A DNA stretch of 64,000 nucleotides from positions 1 through 64,000 of the forward strand of contig NZ_CALIXW010000007.1 of NCBI RefSeq assembly GCF_938046015.1, in the 5' to 3' direction. The notes under the pieces were generated by a model that made no database searches, was not told the DNA's origin, and saw only the letters and a program-made list of their open reading frames with translations. How positions within the stretch are numbered: the first letter of the stretch is position 1; every line of letters starts with the position of its first letter. The translations under genes and the position numbers were made by a program. Shown in pieces: positions 35,615 through 45,519 of this stretch. Source of the DNA: an uncultured Porphyromonas sp. Lineage in GTDB: Bacteria; Bacteroidota; Bacteroidia; Bacteroidales; Porphyromonadaceae.

Positions 35615-37852
35615 ATGCAGCTCCCTAGTCCCCTTCGCCGCCTAGGCCTAGCCCTTGCTGTCCTAGGCCTCGCCCTCGAGGTGCTGGCTCAGAGCCCTAT
35701 GGCTCCGCGCCCCTCCTATGCCGAGCTCGTGGATCCCCTCACGGGGACGCTGAGCAGCTACGAGCTCAGTGCGGGCAATACCTACCCCGTCATCTCTCGC
35801 CCCTGGGGGATGAATAGCTGGACGCCCCAGACGGGCAAGATGGGCGACGGCTGGCAGTACACCTACACGGCTCAGAAGCTCTGCGGCATCAAGCAGACGC
35901 ACCAGCCCAGCCCCTGGATCGGAGACTATGGCCAGTTCGCCTTCCTCCCTATGGTCGGCGCCTCCCCGCGCTTCGGCGATGAGGAGCGCGCCTCCTACTT
36001 CAGCCACAAGGCCGAGCGGGCGCATCCCTACAGCTATGAGGTCTACCTGGCGGACTATGATACCCAGCTGCGCCTAGCGCCTACCGAGCGGGCTGCCGTC
36101 TGCGAGATCACCTACCCGAGCTATAGCAAGCCCGAGGAGCGCTGGCTCATCATCGACGCCTACGATGGGGGGAGCGAGCTCACGCAGACCTCGCCGCGGA
36201 CGCTCGTGGGCGTCAGTCGGCGCAATAGCGGGGGCGTACCCGCGGGCTTCGGCTGCTACTTCATCTTCACCTTTGAGGAGCCTATTAGCCTCGTCCAGTT
36301 CAAGGAGATCAAGGGTGAGGGAGGCACGCGGGCGCTCGCTGCCGTACGGCTTTCCTCCACCAAGCCCCAGCTGCGTCTCTGGGTCGCCTCCTCCTTCATC
36401 AGTCCCGAGCAGGCGGAGCTCAACCTCAAGGAGGCTGCAGGGCGCGACTTCGCCACCATCGCCCGCGAGGGCAAGGCCGTGTGGGATGAGCTGCTGGGAC
36501 GCCTCGCCGTAGAGGACGAGCACCCCGAGCGGATGCGCACCTTCTACAGCATGCTCTACCGCTGCCTGCTCTTCCCACGTCGCTTCTGGGAGCGTAACGC
36601 GGCGGGTGAGATCGCCCACTACAGCCCCTACAATGGCAAGGTACTGCCCGGCTACATGTACACCGACACGGGCTACTGGGATACCTTCCGCGCGCTGATG
36701 CCGCTGATCAACCTTGTCTACCCCGACGAGGCAGGGCCCATGGCTGAGGGGCTGATGAATGCCTACCGCGAGAGCGGCTTCCTGCCCGAGTGGGCGAGCC
36801 CCGGGCATAGGGACTGCATGGTGGGCAATAACTCCGCCTCCGTCCTCGCCGATGCCTTCCTCAAGGGGCTGGGTCGCCTCGAGGGGAGGGAGGTCGTCGC
36901 GGCGCTGCTGCATGGGGCCAATGCCGAGCACCCTACGATCAGCTCCACGGGGCGCAAGGGCTATCAGTACTACAATAGGCTCGGCTACATCCCCAGCGAT
37001 GTGGGGATCAAGGAGCACGCTGCCCGTAGCCTCGAGTATGCCTATGCCGACTGGTGCATCGCTGAGGTGCTCCGCCGCACGGGGGCACCGAAGAAGCTGG
37101 AGGCCCTCTACCGCTCGCGCAGCCAGAACTATCGCAAGCTCTACAACCCTACCCTCGGGTGGATGCAGGGACGCAAGGCCGACGGCAGCTGGCAGCAGCC
37201 CTTCTCGGTCTATAAGTGGGGCGATGCCTTCACTGAGGGCAATGCGCTGCACTACACCTGGTCGGTCTTCCACGACGTCCCAGGGCTCATGCAGCTGATG
37301 GGCGGTGCTGCGGGCTTCACGGCGCACCTGGATAGCATCTTCTCCCTGCCGCCCCTCTTCGACGAGAGCTACTACGGCTTCGTCATCCACGAGATCCGCG
37401 AGATGCAGCTGATGAATATGGGCAACTACGCCCACGGCAATCAGCCCATACAGCACATGATCTACCTCTACGACTATGCGGGTAGACCGCAGCGCACGCA
37501 GTGGTGGGTGCGCGAGGTGATGGACCGCCTCTATAGCGCACGCCCTGATGGCTACTGCGGCGATGAGGACAACGGCCAGACCTCGGCCTGGTACGTCTTC
37601 TCTGCCCTCGGCTTCTACCCTGTTAATCCCGTCTCGGGCGAATATGCGCTGGGCATCCCTTACTTCCGCCGCGTCCGCCTGCAGCGCCCTGGGGCAAAGC
37701 CCTTCGTCATCACGGCTGACCGCCCCGAGGGGCGCTACGTACGGCGGACGCTCCTCGGGGAGCAGCCGCTAGCGAAGCCCTTCCTCAGCTATCAGAGCAT
37801 CCTCGAGGGCGGGCGCCTGTACTTCGAGCTCGAGCCGCAGCCCAATCCCTAG
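35615..37852 (+). CDS. GH92 family alpha-1,2-mannosidase, secreted
   Basis: A glycoside hydrolase that trims mannose from N-glycans or mannans. ATG 35615 is chosen because it gives a good signal peptide (LRRLGLALAVLGLALEVLAQ); the ORF could begin nine codons earlier. The 745 residues include GNTYPVISRPWGMNSWTPQTG near the start and the catalytic barrel with TDTGYWDTFRALMPL, GNNSASVLADAFLKG, IHEIREM and GDEDNGQTSAWYVFSALG, which match GH92 and its calcium-dependent catalytic region. It lacks a lipobox, so it is probably periplasmic or exported by another route. It has an 88-base gap from murF-alr and may form its own transcript. Confidence 0.92.
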   Translation: MQLPSPLRRLGLALAVLGLALEVLAQSPMAPRPSYAELVDPLTGTLSSYELSAGNTYPVISRPWGMNSWTPQTGKMGDGWQYTYTAQKLCGIKQTHQPSPWIGDYGQFAFLPMVGASPRFGDEERASYFSHKAERAHPYSYEVYLADYDTQLRLAPTERAAVCEITYPSYSKPEERWLIIDAYDGGSELTQTSPRTLVGVSRRNSGGVPAGFGCYFIFTFEEPISLVQFKEIKGEGGTRALAAVRLSSTKPQLRLWVASSFISPEQAELNLKEAAGRDFATIAREGKAVWDELLGRLAVEDEHPERMRTFYSMLYRCLLFPRRFWERNAAGEIAHYSPYNGKVLPGYMYTDTGYWDTFRALMPLINLVYPDEAGPMAEGLMNAYRESGFLPEWASPGHRDCMVGNNSASVLADAFLKGLGRLEGREVVAALLHGANAEHPTISSTGRKGYQYYNRLGYIPSDVGIKEHAARSLEYAYADWCIAEVLRRTGAPKKLEALYRSRSQNYRKLYNPTLGWMQGRKADGSWQQPFSVYKWGDAFTEGNALHYTWSVFHDVPGLMQLMGGAAGFTAHLDSIFSLPPLFDESYYGFVIHEIREMQLMNMGNYAHGNQPIQHMIYLYDYAGRPQRTQWWVREVMDRLYSARPDGYCGDEDNGQTSAWYVFSALGFYPVNPVSGEYALGIPYFRRVRLQRPGAKPFVITADRPEGRYVRRTLLGEQPLAKPFLSYQSILEGGRLYFELEPQPNP

Positions 37853-37914
37853 CGTACTCCCGCCCGCAGCCCCTAGGGGGCTCTATCCTAGGGGAAGGCC
37901 TTCCTCCCCCTAGT

Positions 37915-37954
37915 GCGAAGCCCGCGACTGGACGTCTCCAGCCGCGGGCTTCGC
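37915..37954 (+). terminator. Hairpin after the GH92 gene
   Basis: A 12-bp stem (37915-37926 with 37943-37954) with a further inner CTGGACGTCTCCAG dyad. It is followed by TTGTCTT, a weak T run, so termination is likely but not certain. Confidence 0.55.
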
Positions 37955-38037
37955 TTGTCTTGGCGCTGCTCTACTCGGCCTAGGAAAAGCCTGCCGCGTG
38001 CCTGGCCGCCTAGCGCGCGGCAGAGGGGGAGGGGGCT

Positions 38038-38119
38038 GAGGGATATCCCTCAGCTCCTTGAGGGACGTCCATCAGGCGCGTGAGGGACATCAGTCAGGCC
38101 GCTGAGGGATATCCCTCAG
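38038..38119. repeat. 22-bp-step dyad array R5 (four units)
   Basis: Units at 38038, 38060, 38082 and 38104, exactly 22 bp apart: GAGGGATATCCCTCAG, GAGGGACGTCCATCAG, GAGGGACATCAGTCAG and GAGGGATATCCCTCAG. The first and last units are identical perfect dyads. It lies between the GH92 gene and uvrA; the rest of that gap holds the GH92 hairpin and the uvrA promoter box. Confidence 0.92.
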
Positions 38120-38273
38120 TACGGCTCGGATAGGGTGCCCCGCTCGCTGCGCCCTCGGGGAGGGGAGGTGCGCCCCTGGGGTGAGGCCTACGGGAGCGGC
38201 CTTGGCGGCCAAGCTGAGGGGCAGGATGAGGCTCGAGAGTCAGCCGCAGCAAGGTGCAGTGGGGGACTTTTCG

Positions 38274-38281
38274 TATTTTTG
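38274..38281 (+). promoter_or_regulatory. uvrA -7 promoter box
   Basis: TATTTTTG matches TAnnTTTG and lies 55 bases ahead of the uvrA start. No SOS-type operator was recognised. Confidence 0.5.
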
Positions 38282-38335
38282 CCCCATGCGCCAGATTGCT
38301 TGAATCCTCCCTAGCGCAGCACGATAGACGACCCA

Positions 38336-41236
38336 ATGGCAAAGACTACCCCCAGCAGCAAGCAGGCTGCCCTGAGCGGCGACCGCCAGGATACGAGCAC
38401 CAGCATCCTCCTTCACCACGTACGTGTCAATAACCTCAAGAATATAGACCTCGAGATCCCCCGCGGCAAGCTCGTCGTCGTCACCGGGGTTAGCGGCTCG
38501 GGCAAGAGTTCGCTGGCCTTCGACACGCTCTATGCCGAGGGGCAGCGCCGCTATGTGGAGAGCCTCTCGAGCTACGCCCGCCAGTTCGTCGGCCGCATGG
38601 CTAAGCCCGAGGCCGACTGGATCCGTGGGCTGCCGCCAGCCATCGCCATCGAGCAGCGTGTCGTCAGCCGCAATCCCCGCTCCACCGTAGCGACCTCGAC
38701 CGAGATCTACGAGTATATGCGCCTCCTCTGGGCGCGTGTGGGGAAGACCATCTCCCCGATCTCGGGGCAGGAGGTGCGTAAGCATACCGTCCCCGATGTG
38801 CTGGGCTACATTCGTCAGCTGCCCGTGGGGAGCCGTGTCTACCTCATCACGCCGCTCATCCTGCCGAAGGGGCGTAAGCTCGCCGCCCACCTCGAGATCC
38901 AGCTGCAGCAGGGCTACAGCCGTCTGTGGCGCAGTGATCAGGGCGTCGTGCCCATCGACGAGGCGCTCGTATGGCCCGACAAGGAGGCCAAGAACTGCTG
39001 GCTGCTCATCGACCGCCTCGCCGTGGGGGATGACCTCAGTGCGGTGGACCGCCTCGGGGAGTCGGTAGAGACGGCCTTCTTCGAGGGACGCGGTAGCTGT
39101 AGCCTCGCCGTAGAGCGTATGGAGGGCGGCGAGCGCCAGGAGGCCGTGCTGGTGCCCTTTAGCAATGTCTTCGAGGCCGACGGGCGCGTCTTCCAGGAGC
39201 CGAGCCCCGAGATGTTCAGCTTCAATAATCCCATAGGTGCCTGCCCCGAGTGTGAGGGCTTCGGCATGGTCGTCGGCATCGATGAGCGCCTGGTGATCCC
39301 CGATCCCACACTCTCGGTCTACGAGGATGCCGTAGCCTGCTGGCGGGGTATGGTCTCCTCGGAGTGGAAGAACTTCTTCATCAGTCTATCGGATCAGGAG
39401 GGCTTCCCCATTCACAAGCCCTACAAGGACCTCACGGCTCGGCAGCGTGAGCAGCTGTGGGAGGGCCTGCCGAGTAAGCAGTACGGCCCCGTAGGGATCA
39501 ACCCCTACTTCGCTGCCCTGCGTAGCCAGCTGCACAAGATCCAGAACCGCGTCCGCATCGCCCACTTCACGGGCAAGACGGTATGCCCGAGCTGCCACGG
39601 TGGACGCCTCAAGCCCGATGCCCTCTGCGTGCAGGTGGGCGGGAAGAACATCGCCGAGGTCGTCAGCCTGACCCTCTGGGAGGCACGGCGCTTCTTCGAT
39701 GAGCTGGAGCTAAGTCCCGCGGATCAGCTCATCGCCAAGCGCCTCCTGCACGAGATACGCTCCCGCCTCGGCTTCCTCGACGAGGTAGGCCTCGGGTACC
39801 TCACCCTAGACCGCCTCTCCAATAGTCTCTCGGGCGGGGAGAGCCAGCGCGTGACCCTCGCGACCCAGCTCGGCAGTAGCCTCGTCGGCTCGCTCTACGT
39901 GCTCGACGAGCCCAGCATAGGCCTGCACCAGCGCGACACCGAGCGGCTGATACGCGTCGTCAAGCGTCTGCGTGACCTGGGGAATACGGTGGTCGTCGTC
40001 GAGCACGATGAGGAGATGATGCGCGCCGCCGACTACATCGTGGACATAGGCCCCGATGCGGGTATCCACGGCGGCCAGGTCGTCTACGCAGGCGATGCCT
40101 CGGCCATCACGCGCGAGACGCCTGGCTACACGGCGGCCTACCTCACGGGGCGCGAGCAGATCCCTCTGCCCAGCGTGCGCCGCGGCTGGACGAGCTTCCT
40201 CGAGGTCAAGGGCGCCCGTCGGCACAACCTCAAGGAGGTGGATGTGCGCTTCCCTCTGCATACGCTCACCGTGGTCAGTGGCGTCAGTGGCTCGGGCAAG
40301 AGTACGCTGGTGCGTGACCTCTTCTACGAGGGCGTCAGCCGCAAGCTAGGACGCGAGCCCATGACGGAGCTCGAGCTCACCTCCATCACGGGCGACTGGC
40401 GCGAGATCGAGCAGGTGGAGTACGTGGACCAGAACAACATCGGCCGCAGCTCCCGCTCCAATCCCGTGACCTACGTCGGTGCCTTCGACACCATACGTGA
40501 CCTCTACGCGGGCCTCCCCCTGTCCAAGCAGATGGGCTACAAGCCCTATTACTTCAGCTTCAATAAGGAAGGCGGACGCTGCGAGACCTGTCAGGGCGCT
40601 GGTGAGATCACCATCGAGATGCAGTTCATGGCCGATATTCACCTCACCTGCGAGGCTTGCGGCGGCAAGCGCTTCCGCAAGGAGCTCCTCGAGGTCGAGT
40701 ACTGCGGGACGAATATCTCCCAGCTGCTGGAGCTGAGCGTCGACGAGGCCGTGGACTTCTTCGCCGAGCACCGTGAACAGTCCCCTCTCTCGGATCGCAT
40801 CATCAATCAGCTGCGTCCGCTGCAGCGCGTAGGCCTCGGCTACATCAAGCTCGGGCAGTCGGGCTCCACGCTCTCGGGCGGGGAGAACCAGCGTGTCAAG
40901 CTCGCCTACTACCTCGGTAAGGGGAAGAAGTTGCCGACGCTCTTCATCTTCGACGAGCCGACCACGGGCCTGCACTTCCACGATATACGCACGCTGCTGG
41001 GCTCGCTGGAGGCACTGGTCGACCAGGGGCACTCGGTGATCGTGGTCGAGCACAACCTCGAGGTCATAAAGGCTGCAGACTGGGTCATCGATCTCGGCCC
41101 CGAGGGGGGTAAGGGTGGTGGCTACATCGTGGCCGAGGGGACGCCCGAGGAGCTGGCCGCCCATCCCGACTCGGCTACGGGACGCTACCTCCGTCCGCTG
41201 CTGGAGGCGACAGGTAGCGTGCTGAAGGCTCGCTAA
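38336..41236 (+). CDS. uvrA: Excinuclease ABC subunit A
   Basis: Damage-recognition ATPase of nucleotide excision repair, working with UvrB and UvrC. The 966 residues are of normal UvrA1 length. Walker A motifs are GVSGSGKS at 51-58 and about 649-656; both ABC signatures are present as LSGGESQRV and LSGGENQRV, and both Walker B regions as LYVLDEPSIGLHQRD and LFIFDEPTTGLHFHD. Zinc modules are CPECEGFG with CPSCHGG in the first half and CETCQGAG with CEACGG in the second. The KNIDLEIPRGKLVVVTG start is typical. It stands alone between the GH92 gene and frdC. Confidence 0.98.
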   Translation: MAKTTPSSKQAALSGDRQDTSTSILLHHVRVNNLKNIDLEIPRGKLVVVTGVSGSGKSSLAFDTLYAEGQRRYVESLSSYARQFVGRMAKPEADWIRGLPPAIAIEQRVVSRNPRSTVATSTEIYEYMRLLWARVGKTISPISGQEVRKHTVPDVLGYIRQLPVGSRVYLITPLILPKGRKLAAHLEIQLQQGYSRLWRSDQGVVPIDEALVWPDKEAKNCWLLIDRLAVGDDLSAVDRLGESVETAFFEGRGSCSLAVERMEGGERQEAVLVPFSNVFEADGRVFQEPSPEMFSFNNPIGACPECEGFGMVVGIDERLVIPDPTLSVYEDAVACWRGMVSSEWKNFFISLSDQEGFPIHKPYKDLTARQREQLWEGLPSKQYGPVGINPYFAALRSQLHKIQNRVRIAHFTGKTVCPSCHGGRLKPDALCVQVGGKNIAEVVSLTLWEARRFFDELELSPADQLIAKRLLHEIRSRLGFLDEVGLGYLTLDRLSNSLSGGESQRVTLATQLGSSLVGSLYVLDEPSIGLHQRDTERLIRVVKRLRDLGNTVVVVEHDEEMMRAADYIVDIGPDAGIHGGQVVYAGDASAITRETPGYTAAYLTGREQIPLPSVRRGWTSFLEVKGARRHNLKEVDVRFPLHTLTVVSGVSGSGKSTLVRDLFYEGVSRKLGREPMTELELTSITGDWREIEQVEYVDQNNIGRSSRSNPVTYVGAFDTIRDLYAGLPLSKQMGYKPYYFSFNKEGGRCETCQGAGEITIEMQFMADIHLTCEACGGKRFRKELLEVEYCGTNISQLLELSVDEAVDFFAEHREQSPLSDRIINQLRPLQRVGLGYIKLGQSGSTLSGGENQRVKLAYYLGKGKKLPTLFIFDEPTTGLHFHDIRTLLGSLEALVDQGHSVIVVEHNLEVIKAADWVIDLGPEGGKGGGYIVAEGTPEELAAHPDSATGRYLRPLLEATGSVLKAR

Positions 41237-41297
41237 GGCGGCGCTGCCCCGCTGGGGTGTAGTGCTCGTCCGCTGGGGAGTAGTTATCCAAAAAAAC

Positions 41298-41355
41298 AAG
41301 CCCTATAAGGGCGTCCGCGCTGAGGCTCAGCGTGTGGGACGCCCCTATAGGGCTT
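41298..41355. terminator. Hairpin after uvrA, related in core to the large hairpin repeats
   Basis: Arms AAGCCCTATAAGGGCGTCC (41298-41316) and its near reverse complement GGACGCCCCTATAGGGCTT (41337-41355) form a long stem with a further GCGCTGAG/CTCAGCG inner pair. The core resembles the AGCCCTACAGGGGCGACC arm ends of the three hairpin repeats near 14.5 kb. A plus-strand T run is lacking, so it may be an element remnant rather than a terminator. Confidence 0.5.
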
Positions 41356-41387
41356 AGCTGTCTTATGTCGATAGGTGGGGTGAGTTT

Positions 41388-41497
41388 TCTTATAGTATAT
41401 TTCCCCGAATCTTATATTAGTTTTCGCTAGATCTTATATCATTTTCTGTGACTTCTTATATTATTTTCTTCCGCATCTTATATCACTTAGCTCCCTC
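41388..41497. repeat. AT-rich 22-bp-step array A1 (five units)
   Basis: Five units beginning TCTTATA start at 41388, 41410, 41432, 41454 and 41476, each exactly 22 bases apart. Unit 4 reads TCTTATATTATTTTCTTCCG. The first 15 or so bases are conserved and AT-rich; the last seven or so vary and are more GC-rich. The array stands out in a GC-rich gap. The remainder of 41498-41821 has no gene I can support. Confidence 0.9.
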
Positions 41498-41821
41498 TCC
41501 CTAGGCTCGGAGCGTGCCGCGCCTTAGCTCGGGGCTGCCTCCCTCCTTGCGCTTGGTAGCCTTCCCCTTATCCCTCGGCAAGCTCCCTCCGCGCGCTCGG
41601 CAGTCTCCGTGAGGCTGCTGCCCTAGCTCAGCTTTACCCTTGCTCGGCCTGCCGAGCCTCCTCGGGGTGCGCTGCTACACCTATGTAGCTAGCTATATAT
41701 AGGTATAGAAAAGGGATCTTCCTCTTGGTTGTGGCTATTCTATACCTACTTGTAGGGAGCTGTGTTGGGACGATTACGCCTTTTTTTCGCCAATAATGGT
41801 GCTTCATATACCTAATTGAGT

Positions 41822-41829
41822 TATCTTTG
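41822..41829 (+). promoter_or_regulatory. frdCAB -7 promoter box
   Basis: TATCTTTG matches TAnnTTTG, 129 bases ahead of frdC. The long leader might hold regulation, but no structure was recognised. Confidence 0.5.
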
Positions 41830-41957
41830 TAGCGGCAAGGCACTGCCTAGCGCCTAGGCTCTGCTTAGGGGATACCACGGAGCCTACTGCACCTCGGCTC
41901 TATAGCGCCTGCCGACAAGGTCATAAACTAAGTAGAATCAAACTAATAAGAAACTCT

Positions 41958-42662
41958 ATGTCGTGGTTAATCAAATCCTCGATCGGCCGTAAGCTCGTGA
42001 TGAGTATCTCAGGACTTGCGCTGATCCTGTTCCTGACCTTCCACATGTCGATGAATCTGGTAGCTCTCTTCAGCGAGGAGGGCTATAACGCGGTATGTGA
42101 ATTCCTCGGAGCTAACTGGTACGCACTGGTAGCCTCAATGGGGCTGGCCGCACTCTTCGTCGTGCACATCGTCTATGCCTTCATCCTGACGCTGCAAAAC
42201 CTCAAGGCACGTGGCAACGACCGCTACGCCGTCATCGACAAGCCTAAGGGCGTCGAGTGGGCCTCGCAGAACATGATGGTACTCGGTGTCGTCGTCGTCC
42301 TCGGGCTCCTGCTGCACCTCTTCAACTTCTGGGCGAAGATGCAGCTGGCAGAGCTCCTCGGGCAGCATGACCTCGGGATCGCGGGCGTCAGCGGGCCTAC
42401 CGACGGTGCTGGCCTTATCCGCTATACCTTCTCTAATCCTATCTTCGTAGTCCTCTACCTCGTATGGCTGGGTGCTCTGTGGTTCCACCTCTCGCATGGC
42501 TTCTGGAGCTCGCTGCACACCATCGGCTTCGATAACAAGATCTGGTTCGAGCGCCTGCGTTGCATCTCCAATGTCTACACGACGATCATCGTCCTCGGCT
42601 TCGCAGTCGTGGTCGTATGGTACTACCTGCAGAGTCTCTGCGGTGGGGTCTGCCCCTTCTAA
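41958..42662 (+). CDS. frdC: Fumarate reductase/succinate dehydrogenase cytochrome b subunit
   Basis: Membrane anchor that carries heme b and links quinol to the catalytic subunits. The 234 residues have five probable helices, as in the Wolinella-type (B-type) anchor. Potential heme ligands are the histidines in LTFHMSMNL, VVHIVYAF, LLLHLFNF and FHLSHGFW. B-type enzymes use one anchor subunit with two hemes, which fits a single gene here. It is the first gene of frdCAB. In anaerobic Bacteroidetes the complex mainly reduces fumarate to succinate; direction cannot be told from sequence. Confidence 0.93.
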   Translation: MSWLIKSSIGRKLVMSISGLALILFLTFHMSMNLVALFSEEGYNAVCEFLGANWYALVASMGLAALFVVHIVYAFILTLQNLKARGNDRYAVIDKPKGVEWASQNMMVLGVVVVLGLLLHLFNFWAKMQLAELLGQHDLGIAGVSGPTDGAGLIRYTFSNPIFVVLYLVWLGALWFHLSHGFWSSLHTIGFDNKIWFERLRCISNVYTTIIVLGFAVVVVWYYLQSLCGGVCPF

Positions 42663-42700
42663 TGCCTGTAGTTATCCACTCCAGTACCTATATATAGCAT

Positions 42701-44644
42701 ATGTCTAAGATAGATTCCAAGATCCCTGCCGGCCCATTAGCTGACAAGTGGACAAATTATAAAGACCATCAGAAGCTCGTCAACCCCGCCAACAAGCGCC
42801 GCCTCGACATCATCGTCGTCGGTACCGGGCTCGCTGGTGCATCGGCTGCCGCATCGCTGGCAGAGATGGGCTTCAACGTGCTGAACTTCTGCATCCAGGA
42901 CTCGCCCCGTCGTGCGCACTCCATCGCTGCACAGGGGGGGATCAACGCTGCTAAGAACTATCAGAATGACGGGGACTCGGTCTACCGCCTCTTCTACGAT
43001 ACGATCAAGGGGGGGGACTACCGTGCTCGTGAGGCCAACGTCTACCGCCTGGCAGAGGTTGCTAATAATATCATCGACCAGTGCGTAGCACAGGGCGTAC
43101 CCTTCGCTCGTGAGTACGGCGGTCTCCTGGATAACCGTTCCTTCGGGGGTGCTCAGGTATCACGTACCTTCTATGCCCGCGGTCAGACGGGACAGCAGCT
43201 GCTGCTCGGCGCTTACTCCGCCCTTAGCCGTCAGGTCGGCAAGGGCTCGGTCAAGCTCTACACGCGCCACGAGATGCTCGACGTCGTCATCATCGACGGA
43301 CGTGCCCGAGGGATCATTGCCCGTAACCTCGTGACGGGTAAGATCGAGCGCTTCGCAGCACACGCCGTCGTCATCGGTACGGGCGGCTACGGTAATGCCT
43401 TCTTCCTCTCGACGAACGCTATGGCCTCCAACGGCTCGGCTGCCTGGCAGTGCTACAAGAAGGGCGCCTACTTCGCGAACCCCTGTATGGCCCAGATCCA
43501 CCCGACCTGCATCCCCGTACACGGAGAGTTCCAGTCCAAGCTGACGCTGATGTCCGAGTCGCTGCGTAACGACGGCCGCATCTGGGTACCCAAGAATATC
43601 GAGGATGCCAAGAAGTTGCAGGCAGGTACGCTCCGCCCCACCGAGATCAAGGAAGAGGATCGTGACTACTACCTCGAGCGCCGCTACCCTGCCTTCGGGA
43701 ATCTCGTGCCTCGTGACGTGGCGAGCCGCGCGGCCAAGGAGCGCTGCGACGCTGGCTATGGGGTCAACAACACCGGCCTAGCCGTCTTCCTCGACTTCTC
43801 CTCCGCCATCCAGCGCCTGGGTAAGGACGTCGTAGAGGCCCGCTATGGTAACCTCTTCCAGATGTACGAGAAGATCACCAACGACAATCCCTACGAGACG
43901 CCGATGATGATCTACCCTGCCATCCACTACACCATGGGCGGTATCTGGGTAGACTACGAGCTGATGACCTCCGTGCCCGGGCTCTTCGCTATCGGGGAGG
44001 CCAACTTCTCTGACCACGGTGCCAACCGCCTCGGGGCTTCGGCACTGATGCAGGGTCTGGCTGACGGCTACTTCGTCCTGCCGTACACGATCCAGAACTA
44101 TCTGGCGGACCAGATCCAGGTTCCCCGCTTCAGCACGGACCGTCCAGAGTTCGACGAGGCAGAGAAGGGCATCCAGGACCGCATCGCTCGCCTGATGAGC
44201 ATCAAGGGCTCACAGTCTGTCGACAGCCTGCACAAGAAGCTCGGCCACATCATGTGGGACTTCGTCGGCATGGGTCGTGAGCGCGAAGGCCTAGAGAAGG
44301 CAATCGTAGCGCTCAAGGAGCTGAAGAAGGAGTTCTGGAGCGACGTGCGCATCCCCGGTAAGGCTGATGACCTCAACGTCGAACTGGAGAAGGCACTGCG
44401 ACTGGCTGACTTCATCGAGATCGGCGAACTGATGGCCCGCGACGCTCACGACCGTGAGGAGAGCTGCGGTGGTCACTTCCGCCTCGAGCACCAGACGCCT
44501 GAGGGCGAGGCTCTGCGTCACGATGACCAGTTCGCCTACGTCTCCTGCTGGGAATACCAGGGCGAGGATCAGGATCCCGTCCTCCTCAAGGAGCCTCTGG
44601 ACTACGAGTTCGTCGTCCGTCAGCAGCGTAACTACAAGAACTAA
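42701..44644 (+). CDS. frdA: Fumarate reductase/succinate dehydrogenase flavoprotein
   Basis: Catalytic subunit that interconverts fumarate and succinate and carries covalent FAD. The 647 residues show the dinucleotide fold DIIVVGTGLAGASAAASLAE, the flavin-linking His in RAHSIAAQGGINAAKN, and the active-site region PAIHYTMGGIWVDYE with FSDHGANRLGASALMQ. The C-terminal helical part is of the long type found in B-type enzymes. It lies 38 bases after frdC and 23 before frdB. Confidence 0.97.
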   Translation: MSKIDSKIPAGPLADKWTNYKDHQKLVNPANKRRLDIIVVGTGLAGASAAASLAEMGFNVLNFCIQDSPRRAHSIAAQGGINAAKNYQNDGDSVYRLFYDTIKGGDYRAREANVYRLAEVANNIIDQCVAQGVPFAREYGGLLDNRSFGGAQVSRTFYARGQTGQQLLLGAYSALSRQVGKGSVKLYTRHEMLDVVIIDGRARGIIARNLVTGKIERFAAHAVVIGTGGYGNAFFLSTNAMASNGSAAWQCYKKGAYFANPCMAQIHPTCIPVHGEFQSKLTLMSESLRNDGRIWVPKNIEDAKKLQAGTLRPTEIKEEDRDYYLERRYPAFGNLVPRDVASRAAKERCDAGYGVNNTGLAVFLDFSSAIQRLGKDVVEARYGNLFQMYEKITNDNPYETPMMIYPAIHYTMGGIWVDYELMTSVPGLFAIGEANFSDHGANRLGASALMQGLADGYFVLPYTIQNYLADQIQVPRFSTDRPEFDEAEKGIQDRIARLMSIKGSQSVDSLHKKLGHIMWDFVGMGREREGLEKAIVALKELKKEFWSDVRIPGKADDLNVELEKALRLADFIEIGELMARDAHDREESCGGHFRLEHQTPEGEALRHDDQFAYVSCWEYQGEDQDPVLLKEPLDYEFVVRQQRNYKN

Positions 44645-44667
44645 CCCCAAGCCACTCAATCGGTACA

Positions 44668-45423
44668 ATGGACAAGAATATCAATATCAAGGTAAAGGTC
44701 TGGCGCCAGCGCGGTCCCGAGGCAAAGGGTGCGTTTGAGCTGTATGACCTCAAGAATATATCCCAGGGCAGCTCGTTCCTAGAGATGCTCGACATCCTCA
44801 ATGAGCAGCTGGTACGCGAGGGCAAGGAGCCCGTCGTCTTCGACCACGACTGCCGTGAAGGGATCTGCGGTATGTGCTCGCTCTACATCAATGGGCACCC
44901 CCACGGGCCCGATGATAGCATCACGACTTGCCAGCTCCACATGCGTCGCTTCGACGAAGGGGACACGATCACCATCGAGCCTTGGCGCTCGGCGGGCTTC
45001 CCCATCATCCGTGACCTTATGGTAGACCGCTCGGCCTACGACAAGATCATCCAGGCGGGGGGCTTCGTATCGGTCAATACGGGTGGTGTGCCTGACGCCA
45101 ACGCGATCGCCATCCCCAAGGCGGATGCTGATATGGCTATGGACGCTGCTGCCTGCATCGGCTGTGGCGCCTGCGCTGCGGCATGTAAGAACGGCTCGGC
45201 TATGCTCTTCGTCTCGGCGAAGGTCAGCCAGCTCGCACTCCTGCCTCAGGGTCGTGTCGAAGCTGCTCGCCGTGCTAAGGCGATGGTCGCGAAGATGGAC
45301 GAACTGGGCTTCGGGAACTGTACCAACACCCGTGCCTGCGAGGTAGAGTGCCCCAAGAACATCTCTATCTCGAACATCGCGCGCCTCAACCGCGAGTTCC
45401 TCTCCGCTAAGTTCAAGGACTAG
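44668..45423 (+). CDS. frdB: Fumarate reductase/succinate dehydrogenase iron-sulfur subunit
   Basis: Passes electrons between the quinol-binding anchor and FrdA. The 251 residues have three cluster sites: a 2Fe-2S site with C62, C67, C70 and C88 (DCREGICGMC...TTC), a 4Fe-4S site with C163, C166, C169 and C173 (ACIGCGACAAACKNG), and the third cluster with C218, C224 and C228 (NCTNTRACEVECPK). All ligands are present. It ends the frdCAB operon, followed by a classic terminator. Confidence 0.97.
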   Translation: MDKNINIKVKVWRQRGPEAKGAFELYDLKNISQGSSFLEMLDILNEQLVREGKEPVVFDHDCREGICGMCSLYINGHPHGPDDSITTCQLHMRRFDEGDTITIEPWRSAGFPIIRDLMVDRSAYDKIIQAGGFVSVNTGGVPDANAIAIPKADADMAMDAAACIGCGACAAACKNGSAMLFVSAKVSQLALLPQGRVEAARRAKAMVAKMDELGFGNCTNTRACEVECPKNISISNIARLNREFLSAKFKD

Positions 45424-45474
45424 TCCGACGTAGCATGCGCCGCCTGTGCGGCTAGTGCTGCCTCCCAATACCAG

Positions 45475-45519
45475 CCGCGCCTGCGACCATCTCCGATGGC
45501 TGCAGGCGCGGTTCTTTTT
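45475..45519 (+). terminator. frdCAB terminator
   Basis: A 10-bp GC stem (45475-45484 with 45502-45511), extended by GACCAT/ATGGCTG pairing, followed by TTCTTTTTT. It starts 52 bases past the frdB stop. Confidence 0.85.

Noticed and set aside
36074..37456. A 460-codon minus-strand ORF.
   Set aside because: Antisense to the GH92 mannosidase.
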